Source of the DNA: an uncultured bacterium
GTDB taxonomy: Bacteria > Planctomycetota > Phycisphaerae > Phycisphaerales > SM1A02
DNA: 64,000 nt
Assembly (NCBI GenBank): GCA_903891095.1
Contig: CAITDI010000035.1
Span: forward strand, 1 to 64,000
Direction of reading: 5' to 3'
This document shows, piece by piece, positions 17,573 through 25,320 of the stretch (the first letter of the stretch is position 1; the number at the start of each line of letters is the position of its first letter). A model generated the notes under the pieces. That model was not told the origin of the DNA. It was given only the letters and a program-made list of their open reading frames with translations, and searched no databases. The position numbers and the translations under genes were made by a program.

Positions 17573-18277
17573 ATGCCGCGGGGGCGTTACCTTTCCAACA
17601 TGCAGACTCGAACGATCGCTTCGGCCGTGGTTGCGTCCGCCCTTCTTGCCAGTGGGCTTTCGGGGTGTGGAGCCGCGCCCAAATCCGCGGCGGCGGCGGC
17701 GGCGGCGACTGCTGCGCCTGTTTCGCGCGGTCCAGCGGCGGCCGAGGTCGCCGCGCTCCTCGCGGGCGCGTACACCAGCGCCGAGCAGGCGAAGGCCGAC
17801 CCGGAGTTCTTCGAGGTCGAGCTGCACATGGTGCCGATCTGGACGGATCGCGCCGACGGCAAGTGGCTGTATGTCGAGCAGGCGATGGCGACCGCGCTCG
17901 ACAAGCCGTACCGGCAGCGCATCTATCACGTGGTGGACGCGGCGGACGGCGCGGCGGAGAGCTTTGTGTTCGAGCTGCCGAACGCCGCCGAGCGCGTGGG
18001 TGCTTGGAAGACCCCCGCGGTCTTCAACGCCGACAAGGCCGAGACGCTGACCAAGCGTGACGGCTGCTCGATCAGGCTGACGCGCGCCGCCGACGGCTGG
18101 ACGGGCTCGACCACGGGACACGACTGCCCGAGCGCGCTCAAGGGCGCGAAGTACGCGACGAGCGAGGTCAAGCTGTTCGCCGACCGCATCGAGACGTGGG
18201 ACCGCGGCTTCAACGAGAAGGACCAGCAGGTCTGGGGCGCGAAGAAGGGCCCCTACCGGTTCACCCGCGTCAACTGA
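17573..18277 (+). CDS. CpcT/CpeT-family lipoprotein
   Basis: Protein of about 234 residues with a lipoprotein signal peptide (VVASALLASGLSGC) and an Ala-rich linker. The mature part carries the CpcT/CpeT pattern: YVEQAM, a YRQRIYHV segment, and a carboxy-terminal RGFNEKDQQVWGAKKGPYRF. In cyanobacteria this fold attaches bilin chromophores to phycobiliproteins; here nothing suggests phycobilisomes, so the role is unknown. The ATG at 17573 has TACACA seven bases upstream; an ATG at 17600 is the alternative start. Divergent from citrate synthase. Confidence 0.75.
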   Translation: MPRGRYLSNMQTRTIASAVVASALLASGLSGCGAAPKSAAAAAAATAAPVSRGPAAAEVAALLAGAYTSAEQAKADPEFFEVELHMVPIWTDRADGKWLYVEQAMATALDKPYRQRIYHVVDAADGAAESFVFELPNAAERVGAWKTPAVFNADKAETLTKRDGCSIRLTRAADGWTGSTTGHDCPSALKGAKYATSEVKLFADRIETWDRGFNEKDQQVWGAKKGPYRFTRVN

Positions 18278-18284
18278 GTCGCTG

Positions 18285-18446
18285 GTGCACGGCACGTGCC
18301 ACGCAGTGCCAGGCACTCGGCGGCACGTGCCGTGCACGATCGCCATCAGCGACTCCGCGCTGCCGCCATCACGTCGCGGGCCACCTGCTGCATGTGCGCG
18401 GCACGTGCCATGCAGTGCCAGGCACTGGACGGCACGTGCCGTGCAC
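18285..18446. repeat. Family A nested palindromes (two copies)
   Basis: Two copies, 18285-18337 and 18394-18446, 109 bp apart. Each has 16-bp outer arms (GTGCACGGCACGTGCC and its complement; one arm imperfect in the second copy) around an inner palindrome AGTGCC-A-GGCACT. They follow the CpcT-like gene directly. Related pairs occur at 27829-27989 and 33510-33650. Confidence 0.85.
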
Positions 18447-18460
18447 AAATCGTTGTGGGT

Positions 18461-18512
18461 AAAAACAAACCCGCGGCGCTCCCTTTTGGCGCGCCGCGGG
18501 CTCCCTTTGTTT
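18461..18512 (-). terminator. Strong intrinsic terminator, extended stem
   Basis: Perfect ten-base-pair stem CCCGCGGCGC/GCGCCGCGGG (18470-18479 with 18491-18500), followed on the minus strand by TTTGTTTTT. Outer AAACAAA/TTTGTTT segments can also pair, so it may work weakly on the plus strand too. It would end the candidate RNA. Confidence 0.7.
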
Positions 18513-18875
18513 CCCATCTCAACCGCTTCCCGGCGGCTGAGACGTTTCCCTAAAACCTCGGCGAGCGAGCTCGCTGAGATCCCTCCTGAAATCTCACGAT
18601 CGGGCGTCCCCGGTCGTGAGCTTGTGAGCGGCAGGTTCCCTTTCCGCCGTTCACTGGCAACTCGGCCTAGTACCGAATCGCCGTCCCTTTTTACCTCCGC
18701 CCGTCTTCAGGTCCCTCAACCCGAAGACTTGCGAATTCTCGAAACCCGTCCCTAACAGGCTCGAGGCCGACCTTTCGATCGGCACGTGCATTCTTCCGTC
18801 AAATCCGCGGAAGTGTTGCTGCCACTGGGAGTTTTCATGAACTTTCCTCGGCTGTCTTCAGATCCTCCTGCGAAA
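18461..18875 (-). ncRNA. Candidate structured RNA, Csr/Rsm-sponge-like
   Basis: No convincing gene is visible between 18447 and 18979. Instead there is a chain of hairpins: 18470-18500, 18517-18542, 18558-18577, 18593-18620, 18624-18652, 18657-18682, 18703-18728, 18766-18783 and 18793-18813. On the minus strand GGGA occurs about 11 times between 18480 and 18752, several times in hairpin loops, and GGA about 19 times overall. This is the pattern of CsrB/RsmZ-type RNAs that titrate CsrA. The minus-strand transcript would end at a strong intrinsic terminator at 18461-18500. A weak CATAAC at 18882-18887 could be its -10 box. Strand is not settled: wobble pairs are split between the strands. No known Rfam family was recognised by eye. 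Confidence 0.45.
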
Positions 18876-18979
18876 TCAGCGGTTATGAGGCGCAATTTCT
18901 TGTGAACGCCGCGCGCGAGCGCATCGCGTCTCGACGAAACACGGCAAGTATCCGCGCGGCCGTTGCTTAGACTGCGTCG

Positions 18980-20404
18980 ATGCGCGACATGCTGCTGTCG
19001 GGGTTCCGCTCGTTCCGAGTTCGGCTGGCTTGTCTGGTGCTGGCCAGCTGCGCCGCCGCGTGCCTCAGCAGCCCGACCCATGCGGCCACACCGAGCGACT
19101 CCAACTCCGACTTCTACGCCCGCGCCGGCCGCGAGATCAGTTCAAAGCACTACCGAATCCTGAGCGATCTCGATCCCGAGAGCACGCGCAACTACGCGAC
19201 GCATCTCGACCTGATCTACGAGGAGTACGCCAAGCGCCTCTCGGGCCTCTCGCAGAAGGCACCCGAAATCCCCTTCGTGCTGATGTTCGCGCATCAAGCC
19301 GACTACCTCGACGTCCTCAAGCGCACCTACGGCATCGATGCGAAGGGCAGCGGCGGCATGTTCTTCATCTCGCCGGGTGGCGCGGCGCTCGCGTTCTTCA
19401 CCGAGTCGCTGCCGGAGTCGCGCGTGCTGCATGTGATCCAGCACGAGGGATTCCACCAGTACGCGCACAGCCGGTTCGTGGGCACGCTTCCGCCGTGGCT
19501 CAACGAAGGACTCGCGGAGTACTTCGGCGAGGCGATCGTGATCGATGGCCGCGTGATCATCGGGCAGGCGAGCCCAGGGCCGGTCGAGACGATCAAGAAG
19601 GCGATCGACCAGGGGCAGACGATCGACTTCCTCCGCCTGCTCACGATGACGCCCGACGACTGGAACGGCAACGTGCGCAATGGCAGCGCGGCGATCCAGT
19701 ACATGCAGTCGTGGTCGATGGTGCAGTTCCTCGGATGGGCCGAAAACGGGCGCTATCAAGCGGGTTTCGAACGCTACCTCGTGCTGATCCACGACGGCAT
19801 GCCGAGCGACCGCGCGTTCGTGCAGGCGTTCGGCACCAACGACGTCAAGAGCTTCGAGACGACCTGGAAGGAATGGGCCCGCAACATGAAGCCCAGCGCG
19901 CTCGGCACGGCCGCGCTGCGCATCACGTTCCTTGCCGAAGGCCTCGCAATGCTCTCGCACGAAGGCGTCAAGGTCGAGAGCCTCGACGATCTGGTGACCA
20001 AGCTGCGCGAGCGGAACTTCGCGACCGAAGTCACCGTGCACGGACGCAGCGAGCGCATGGAGGCGAACGACACGGTGCTGCAGATCCCCAAGGACGAGCT
20101 CGCCAAGGAACAGCCGGTGTTCGACCTCATCCCGGCCAAGGTCGGCAAGTCGACGACGTCCGACCGCAAGCGCGAGGCGGATCACCCGACGCCGCCCGTC
20201 ATCACCACGCGCGGGATGCAGCCGCGCGAACTCGTGCTCAAGTGGACCCGCCTCAAGTCGGGTGACTTCGATTTCGAGCTGCTTTCGCCGAACAAAGCGC
20301 CCCCGCCGCCGAAGGCCAAGCCGGACGGCAAGTCCGACGGCAAGTCGTCGGCCGTGCCCGACAAGTCGAAGGACACGGGCGGCGAGAAGAAAGCGCCCAA
20401 GTAG
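18980..20404 (+). CDS. Secreted gluzincin-type metallopeptidase (DUF1570-like)
   Basis: Protein of 474 residues with an amino-terminal signal peptide (LACLVLASCAAACLSSPTHA). The zinc motif HEGFH (HExxH) is followed about 20 residues later by NEGLAEYF, which supplies the third zinc ligand as in peptidase_MA-like proteins. The final 60 residues are Pro/Lys/Asp-rich with repeated KPDGKSDGKS and look disordered. Likely exported; substrate unknown. No Shine-Dalgarno; TAGACT lies six bases before the ATG. The sigma factor gene follows. Confidence 0.8.
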   Translation: MRDMLLSGFRSFRVRLACLVLASCAAACLSSPTHAATPSDSNSDFYARAGREISSKHYRILSDLDPESTRNYATHLDLIYEEYAKRLSGLSQKAPEIPFVLMFAHQADYLDVLKRTYGIDAKGSGGMFFISPGGAALAFFTESLPESRVLHVIQHEGFHQYAHSRFVGTLPPWLNEGLAEYFGEAIVIDGRVIIGQASPGPVETIKKAIDQGQTIDFLRLLTMTPDDWNGNVRNGSAAIQYMQSWSMVQFLGWAENGRYQAGFERYLVLIHDGMPSDRAFVQAFGTNDVKSFETTWKEWARNMKPSALGTAALRITFLAEGLAMLSHEGVKVESLDDLVTKLRERNFATEVTVHGRSERMEANDTVLQIPKDELAKEQPVFDLIPAKVGKSTTSDRKREADHPTPPVITTRGMQPRELVLKWTRLKSGDFDFELLSPNKAPPPPKAKPDGKSDGKSSAVPDKSKDTGGEKKAPK

Positions 20405-20488
20405 CATTCCCAAGCGTCGTGCATGACGACGCTCGCCCGCCCGACCTCGCGCCTGACCTCGCGACTGACTTCGCGCCTGACCATCCCG

Positions 20489-21268
20489 ATGCATCCGGTC
20501 GACACCACCTTTCTCCGACGGCTTCGCGCGCGCGACGAGCGCGCGTGGTTCGAACTGTGGGAAGCGTTCGGTCCGGTCGTGCGCGGCACGCTCTACCGCT
20601 GGGGCAACGGCCGCCTGGGCGAGGAGACGCTGCGCGACCTCACGCAGGACACGCTCGCGGCGCTGACCGATTCGATCGAGCGCTTTGATCCGCAGCGCGG
20701 CGTGCGCTTCTCGACATGGCTGCTTGCGATCGCCAAGCATGTCCTCGGCGACGAGATGGACCGCCGCTACGCGCAGAAGCGCGGCAGCGGCAAGCGCGGC
20801 GCGAGCCTCGACGACTCGTGGATGGGCCAGTCGCGCGAGCCGCAGCCCGACGACCTCTACGAGCGTCGCGTGATGTCGGCGAAAGTGCACGCCGCGATCC
20901 GCTCCGCGCAGAAGCGCAGCGAGTTCGTGCATTTCGAGGCGTACCGCATGCGCGTGCTCGAATCGCGCGGCGGCCGCGAGATCGGCGTGCTTCTCGGCGT
21001 GAGCGAGCCGACGGTCACGCGCCACTGCCAGCGCGTGCGCGAGGCGCTGCGCGATGAACTCCGCAACGCGATCGAGCAGTGGAGCTTTACCGACGAGGAG
21101 CGCTCGGAGCCGCGCGACGCTGGCCTTGCCGCCGACGACGCCGCGTTCGACGAAGCGCTCGGCGACATCTGGCGCGCGCAGGAAGAGATCCTCAGCGCCG
21201 ATCTTGACGCCCAGCGCGAGGCCCAGCGTGAAGCACCGCGTGATGCGAATCGCCGGGGCCGCGCGTGA
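20489..21268 (+). CDS. ECF-type RNA polymerase sigma factor, kinase-linked
   Basis: Sigma-70 family protein of about 259 residues. Region 2 is clear (RDERAWFELWEAFGP, then LRDLTQDTLAALTDSIERFDPQRGVRFSTWLLAIAKH), and region 4 carries the helix-turn-helix GREIGVLLGVSEPTVTRHCQRV. It belongs with planctomycete ECF factors that are coded beside serine/threonine kinases. I prefer the ATG at 20489 (MHPVDTTFLRRL); an in-frame ATG at 20423 would add 22 residues made of a tandem TSRL repeat that looks non-coding. The stop overlaps the kinase GTG start (GTGA). Confidence 0.85.
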   Translation: MHPVDTTFLRRLRARDERAWFELWEAFGPVVRGTLYRWGNGRLGEETLRDLTQDTLAALTDSIERFDPQRGVRFSTWLLAIAKHVLGDEMDRRYAQKRGSGKRGASLDDSWMGQSREPQPDDLYERRVMSAKVHAAIRSAQKRSEFVHFEAYRMRVLESRGGREIGVLLGVSEPTVTRHCQRVREALRDELRNAIEQWSFTDEERSEPRDAGLAADDAAFDEALGDIWRAQEEILSADLDAQREAQREAPRDANRRGRA

Positions 21269-22830
21269 GCGGCAGCATCGAGTGGACGCTGGCCATCGTG
21301 GGCATGATCGCGGCGAGCGCTGCGCTGGTCGCGCTCGGGCTCGCGCTCGGGCGCCTCGGCGTGGTGGCGGGCATGTTCGGCGCGCACATCGGGCGCTGCG
21401 CGAAGCAGTTCGGCTCCGATGTCGTGCGCTTTATCGGGGGATGCGTGGTGGCGCTGCTGCTGCTGCCGGTCGCGGTCGCGCGGCTGATCGTGCTCAAGCC
21501 CGCGACCGCGCGCGACGCGCTGGCCGCGAGCTGGCGCGAGTTTCGCGAGGCGATGCGCGCGCTGTACTCGGCGGTGATCGTCCAGCCGCTGCGGCTCGTC
21601 GGACTGCGCGGCGTGCTCGGGCACGTCGAGTCGCGCCTCCCCGCCGCGCTCGGCGAGGCAGGCGACGGCGGGAGCGCGACCCCGCGCAGCGCGCGCGCGG
21701 ATTTCGCGGGCTACACCGTACACCGCGAACTGCAGCGCGGCGGCTCCGGCGCGCGGCTCTACGTGTGCGAACCCGACGCGCGCACGCGCGTGCGCATCGG
21801 CCTCGCCAGCGGCTACGTCGTGATCAAGAGCTTCGACTTCGACGACGGCACGCACCTCGCCGAGATGCTGCGCGAATCGCGCTCGCTCGACGCCGCGCGC
21901 AAGCTCGGACTCGTGCTCGACCACGAAAGCTCCGAGCGGCGCTTTCACTACGTGATGCGCTACTACGAGGGGCTCGACCTCGGCAAGTTCACGCGGCGCC
22001 TGCACGATGCGGCGGGCGACGACGGACTCGACCGCGAGCGCTTCGTCATGCTCGCCTCGCTCGTGCGCGACATCGTGGCGACGCTGCGCGACTGGCACGC
22101 GGCGGGACTCTGGCACAAGGACATCAAGCCGGAGAACGCGATCGTGCTCGACGGCCGCGCGACGCTGGTCGACCTCGGCCTCGTCACGCCGCTCGCATCG
22201 CAGATGACGCTGACCACGCACGGAACCGAGTATTTCCGCGATCCCGAGATGGTGCGCCAGGCGCTGCGCGGCGCGCGCGTGTCCGACGTCGACGCGGCGC
22301 GCTTCGACATCTACGGCGCGGGCGCGGTGCTGCACTTCGTGCTCGAGGGGACTTTCCCCGCGCACGGCGTGCTCAGCGGATTCAAGAAGCCGAGCCCCGA
22401 GTCGCTGCGCTGGATCGCGCGGCGCGCGATGGCCGACTTCGACCGCCGCTACGCGAGCGCCGACGAGATGCTGCGCGACCTCGACCGCGCGATCCTCGGC
22501 GGCGATCCCGCGGCGGTGCGCCCCGCGGACCTGCCGTCGATGCGCGGCAGCAGCGACGGCGACGCGGCGAACGCGGGCGATGCGACTGACCTCGCCGGCG
22601 ACGCCTCGCGCGCGACTCCCCCGCCGCCACCCGACGCCAATGCGCGCGCGCGTCCCGCGATCCGCGTGACCGACTGGTGGACCGGCGCGTACCGCATGGT
22701 CTCGGTGCGCCCGCTGCCCGCGGCGATCCCCGCGCAGAACAAGCCCAGCGTGACCGCACCGATCGCGGTGTTCATCGCCGCGCTCGCCGCGCTCGGCGTG
22801 GTGGTTGGACTCTGGTTCTGGCTGAACTGA
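21265..22830 (+). CDS. Membrane serine/threonine protein kinase
   Basis: Protein of 521 residues with two hydrophobic segments at the amino terminus (about 5-28 and 55-75), a kinase domain at about 150-410 and a carboxy-terminal membrane segment (IAVFIAALAALGVVVGLWFW). Catalytic features: VVIKSF with the ATP-binding lysine, HKDIKPEN as the catalytic loop, and DLG replacing DFG. A linker rich in Ala, Asp and Pro joins the kinase to the last membrane segment. The GTG start overlaps the sigma factor stop, so the two proteins are made together; a signalling pair in which the kinase controls the sigma factor is a fair inference. Confidence 0.88.
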   Translation: MSGSIEWTLAIVGMIAASAALVALGLALGRLGVVAGMFGAHIGRCAKQFGSDVVRFIGGCVVALLLLPVAVARLIVLKPATARDALAASWREFREAMRALYSAVIVQPLRLVGLRGVLGHVESRLPAALGEAGDGGSATPRSARADFAGYTVHRELQRGGSGARLYVCEPDARTRVRIGLASGYVVIKSFDFDDGTHLAEMLRESRSLDAARKLGLVLDHESSERRFHYVMRYYEGLDLGKFTRRLHDAAGDDGLDRERFVMLASLVRDIVATLRDWHAAGLWHKDIKPENAIVLDGRATLVDLGLVTPLASQMTLTTHGTEYFRDPEMVRQALRGARVSDVDAARFDIYGAGAVLHFVLEGTFPAHGVLSGFKKPSPESLRWIARRAMADFDRRYASADEMLRDLDRAILGGDPAAVRPADLPSMRGSSDGDAANAGDATDLAGDASRATPPPPPDANARARPAIRVTDWWTGAYRMVSVRPLPAAIPAQNKPSVTAPIAVFIAALAALGVVVGLWFWLN

Positions 22831-22851
22831 AACAGCCGAGCGCGAGGCGCG

Positions 22852-23721
22852 CTACCGCACGTTCCGCGGGAAATCCCACTGATCGCCCGGCTTGTACGCG
22901 AGCAGCTCGTACAGCTCCTTGCGGCTCTGCATCGTGTCGAGCGCGCCGTGGAAGCCGCCGTCGCGCTTGAGCGCAGCGAGCCCGTCCTCGACCGCCTTCA
23001 TCGCGATGCGCATGAGCGACAGCGGGTAGATCACGATCGACACGCCGAGCGCGCTGAACTCGTCGCGCGTGAGGTGCTTGGTCTTGCCGAACTCGGTCAT
23101 GTTCGCGAGGGTCTTGCCCGGCGACGCCTTCATGAAGCGCGCGAACTCGTCGGCGTCGTGCAGGCCCTCGGGGAAGATCACGTCGGCGCCCGCCTCGCGG
23201 TAGAGGTTCGCGCGCGCGACCATGTCGTCGAAGCCCGTCACATGCCGCGCGTCGGTGCGCGCGATGATCACGAAATCGCGGGAAACGCGGTGCTTCGCCA
23301 TCGCGGCGACCTTCTCGGCCATCGCCTGCGCGGACACGAGGTCCTTGCCGTCGAGATGCCCGCAGCGCTTGGGGAACTCCTGGTCCTCGAGGTGCAGCGC
23401 CGCGGCGCCCGCGCGCTCGTACTCGACGACCGTGCGCACGCAGCACTCGACCTCGCCGTAGCCGGTGTCGGCGTCGGCGATCACGGGAATGCCCGAGGCA
23501 TCGCTGATCTCGCGGATCGTGCGGCACATCTCGGTGAGCGTGATCAGGCCGATGTCGGGATAGCCCGCGACATTCGCCGTGGCGCCGCCCGAGATGTACG
23601 TCGCCTCGAAGCCCGCGCGCGCGACCGCACGCGCGACCAGCGCGTTGAACGCACCCGGAACGAACACGGTGCCACGCGCCATCGATTCACGGAGCCGGCT
23701 GCCTGCATGCGCTGTTGCCAT
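22852..23721 (-). CDS. prpB: 2-methylisocitrate lyase (PEP mutase/isocitrate lyase family)
   Basis: Protein of 289 residues, the usual length. The barrel motif DADTGYG (about 83-89) binds the metal, and the active-site loop KRCGH (about 118-122), found in PrpB and isocitrate lyases, is intact (FPKRCGHLDGK). It splits 2-methylisocitrate into pyruvate and succinate in the methylcitrate cycle. Two ATGs sit side by side at 23724 and 23721; TACATT is nine bases before the second, matching the spacing at other genes here, so I prefer 23721. Convergent with the kinase gene. Confidence 0.88.
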   Translation of the reverse strand: MATAHAGSRLRESMARGTVFVPGAFNALVARAVARAGFEATYISGGATANVAGYPDIGLITLTEMCRTIREISDASGIPVIADADTGYGEVECCVRTVVEYERAGAAALHLEDQEFPKRCGHLDGKDLVSAQAMAEKVAAMAKHRVSRDFVIIARTDARHVTGFDDMVARANLYREAGADVIFPEGLHDADEFARFMKASPGKTLANMTEFGKTKHLTRDEFSALGVSIVIYPLSLMRIAMKAVEDGLAALKRDGGFHGALDTMQSRKELYELLAYKPGDQWDFPRNVR

Positions 23722-23730
23722 CATGCGGGG

Positions 23731-23736
23731 AATGTA
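23731..23736 (-). promoter_or_regulatory. Putative -10 box for leaderless prpB
   Basis: TACATT on the minus strand, nine bases before ATG 23721 and six before ATG 23724. Confidence 0.45.
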
Positions 23737-23751
23737 GCGAACGCGCGCTGC

Positions 23752-25281
23752 TCAATACGCGCGGACGAGCGTCGCGCCCGGGTAGTAGTTGGCGAGGATC
23801 GCCGGCGCGGCCTTGCCCGCCTTCGACATCGACTCGGCGCCGTACTGGCACATGCCCACGCCGTGGCCAAAGCCAAAGCCCTTGAGCGCGATCTCGCCGC
23901 CCTTGATCGTCGGCTCGAAGTACGCGCTCTTGACCTGCTCCGCGAGCGGCTTCTTGAGCGAGGGATTCGCGGGGCTCGCGTTGAGCGCCCAGCGCATGCG
24001 CTCGGCGGGGAGCTCGCACTTCCAGCCCTTGTCGTCGACGATCCGCACGCGCACGGGGCGGCCCTGCGCGTTGCGCGCAATGACCGTGAGCTCGCGCACC
24101 AGGCCGATGCGCTGCAACGACGGGTAGCCCTCGAGGCGCGCCCACTGCGGGAGCACGCTCGACACGGCGTCGACCTGGAGCTTCATCTCCCACTTGGCGT
24201 TCTTCGAGAGCGTCATGCAGCCGCAGTTCGGCTTGCCCGCGCCCGCGCGGAGCGGCGCGATGTCGTGGCGGATCTCGCTCGAGATCGTGTCCTGCGCGCT
24301 CGCGCGCGCGCCGCCGCAGCAGCTCGAGAAGTACGCCGGCACGACGCGATTCTCGAACACGAGCATCTGCCCCGCGGTGTCATGCACGGCGTCGATGCTC
24401 TTCTGGTGCGTGGCCTTGCCGACCCATGCCTGGCTGCGCTCGTCGGCGAACACGTCGTAGTGCCGCTGCGGCCGCCAGATCGCCATCTCGCAGACGGCGT
24501 AGCTGCGCGCGGCGATCGCCTGCGCGCGGTGCGTCGACACGCCCCAGCCGTTGATGAGTTCCTTGGAGATCACGCCCGCGAGGTACGTCTCCATCGGGAC
24601 TTCGTGGATGAGATCGAAACCACCGCCGCTCGTCGGCACAAGACGCAGCGCGCCCGGCCACTCCTGCCCGTCGATGCGAACCTTGGCGGGTTCGTTGGCG
24701 AGGCTCGACACGTCGAGCGTGCCGCGCGACTGGACGTCGACCACGCGCGCGGCGCGCTTGCCCGCGAGCTCGGTCACGCGCCAGCCGCTGTCGGTCCAGC
24801 GAATCTCAACCGGGCCCATCGCGAGCACGCCCGCGCGACCCGAGCCCTTCTCGACGATCCAGACCTTGGGGCCCGCGCCTTCGACCGAGACGAACGGCTT
24901 GCTCGGCGGGACTTCCTTGGTCTTGATGCGGATCGCCGGCTCCTTGTCGGGCGGCGCGGGTCGGTCGATCGTCTGCGGCTTGGGCTGGGTATCAGGCTGC
25001 GGCTGCGGCTGCGGCTGCTCGGCGTTGCCCTTCGCGGGTGGCTCGGCGGCGGGAGCGCCGTTCATGCCAGCGGGGTTCTGCCCGGGCGCAGCGCCGCCAC
25101 CGGGAACGGAGACGTTCTTCGGCTGGCGCATCCCCTGCGGCGTGTCGCAACCAAACGACGACCACAGCACGACCGCACCTGCGGCCGCGACGGCGGAGGT
25201 CAGGAGAAAGCGACGCCTGTCCGAATCAACAACCGTGTCGACGTTCTTGTCGAAAGTCCTGTCGAAGGCCTGCGAGTCCAT
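23752..25281 (-). CDS. SpoIID/LytB-domain protein
   Basis: Protein of 509 residues with a Tat-like or lipoprotein leader (DRRRFLLTSAVAAAGAVVLWSSFGC), a Pro/Gln-rich spacer of about 80 residues, a beta domain, and then a SpoIID domain: MEVPMETYLAGVI-type start, AQAIAARSYA, and a carboxy-terminal GFGFGHGVGMCQYGA motif. SpoIID proteins are lytic transglycosylases acting on glycan strands lacking stem peptides; outside spore formers they probably remodel the cell wall. This genome is unlikely to sporulate. AAAGGG precedes the ATG at 25281. Confidence 0.88.
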   Translation of the reverse strand: MDSQAFDRTFDKNVDTVVDSDRRRFLLTSAVAAAGAVVLWSSFGCDTPQGMRQPKNVSVPGGGAAPGQNPAGMNGAPAAEPPAKGNAEQPQPQPQPDTQPKPQTIDRPAPPDKEPAIRIKTKEVPPSKPFVSVEGAGPKVWIVEKGSGRAGVLAMGPVEIRWTDSGWRVTELAGKRAARVVDVQSRGTLDVSSLANEPAKVRIDGQEWPGALRLVPTSGGGFDLIHEVPMETYLAGVISKELINGWGVSTHRAQAIAARSYAVCEMAIWRPQRHYDVFADERSQAWVGKATHQKSIDAVHDTAGQMLVFENRVVPAYFSSCCGGARASAQDTISSEIRHDIAPLRAGAGKPNCGCMTLSKNAKWEMKLQVDAVSSVLPQWARLEGYPSLQRIGLVRELTVIARNAQGRPVRVRIVDDKGWKCELPAERMRWALNASPANPSLKKPLAEQVKSAYFEPTIKGGEIALKGFGFGHGVGMCQYGAESMSKAGKAAPAILANYYPGATLVRAY

Positions 25282-25320
25282 GCAGCACCCTTTCAGTTGG
25301 AAGCCAACCCGACCTGACGT

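Noticed and set aside
18461-18875. RNase P RNA or tmRNA
   Set aside because: A GAGGAAAG string occurs on the minus strand near 18850, but the conserved cores of RNase P RNA (ACAGAAA region, GGTAAGAG) and of tmRNA (tRNA-like ends, tag frame) are absent.
20423-20488. Upstream 22-codon extension of the sigma factor with a tandem TSRL repeat
   Set aside because: The extension comes from a short DNA repeat and is unlike sigma factor amino ends; the downstream ATG fits the family better, though this is not certain.
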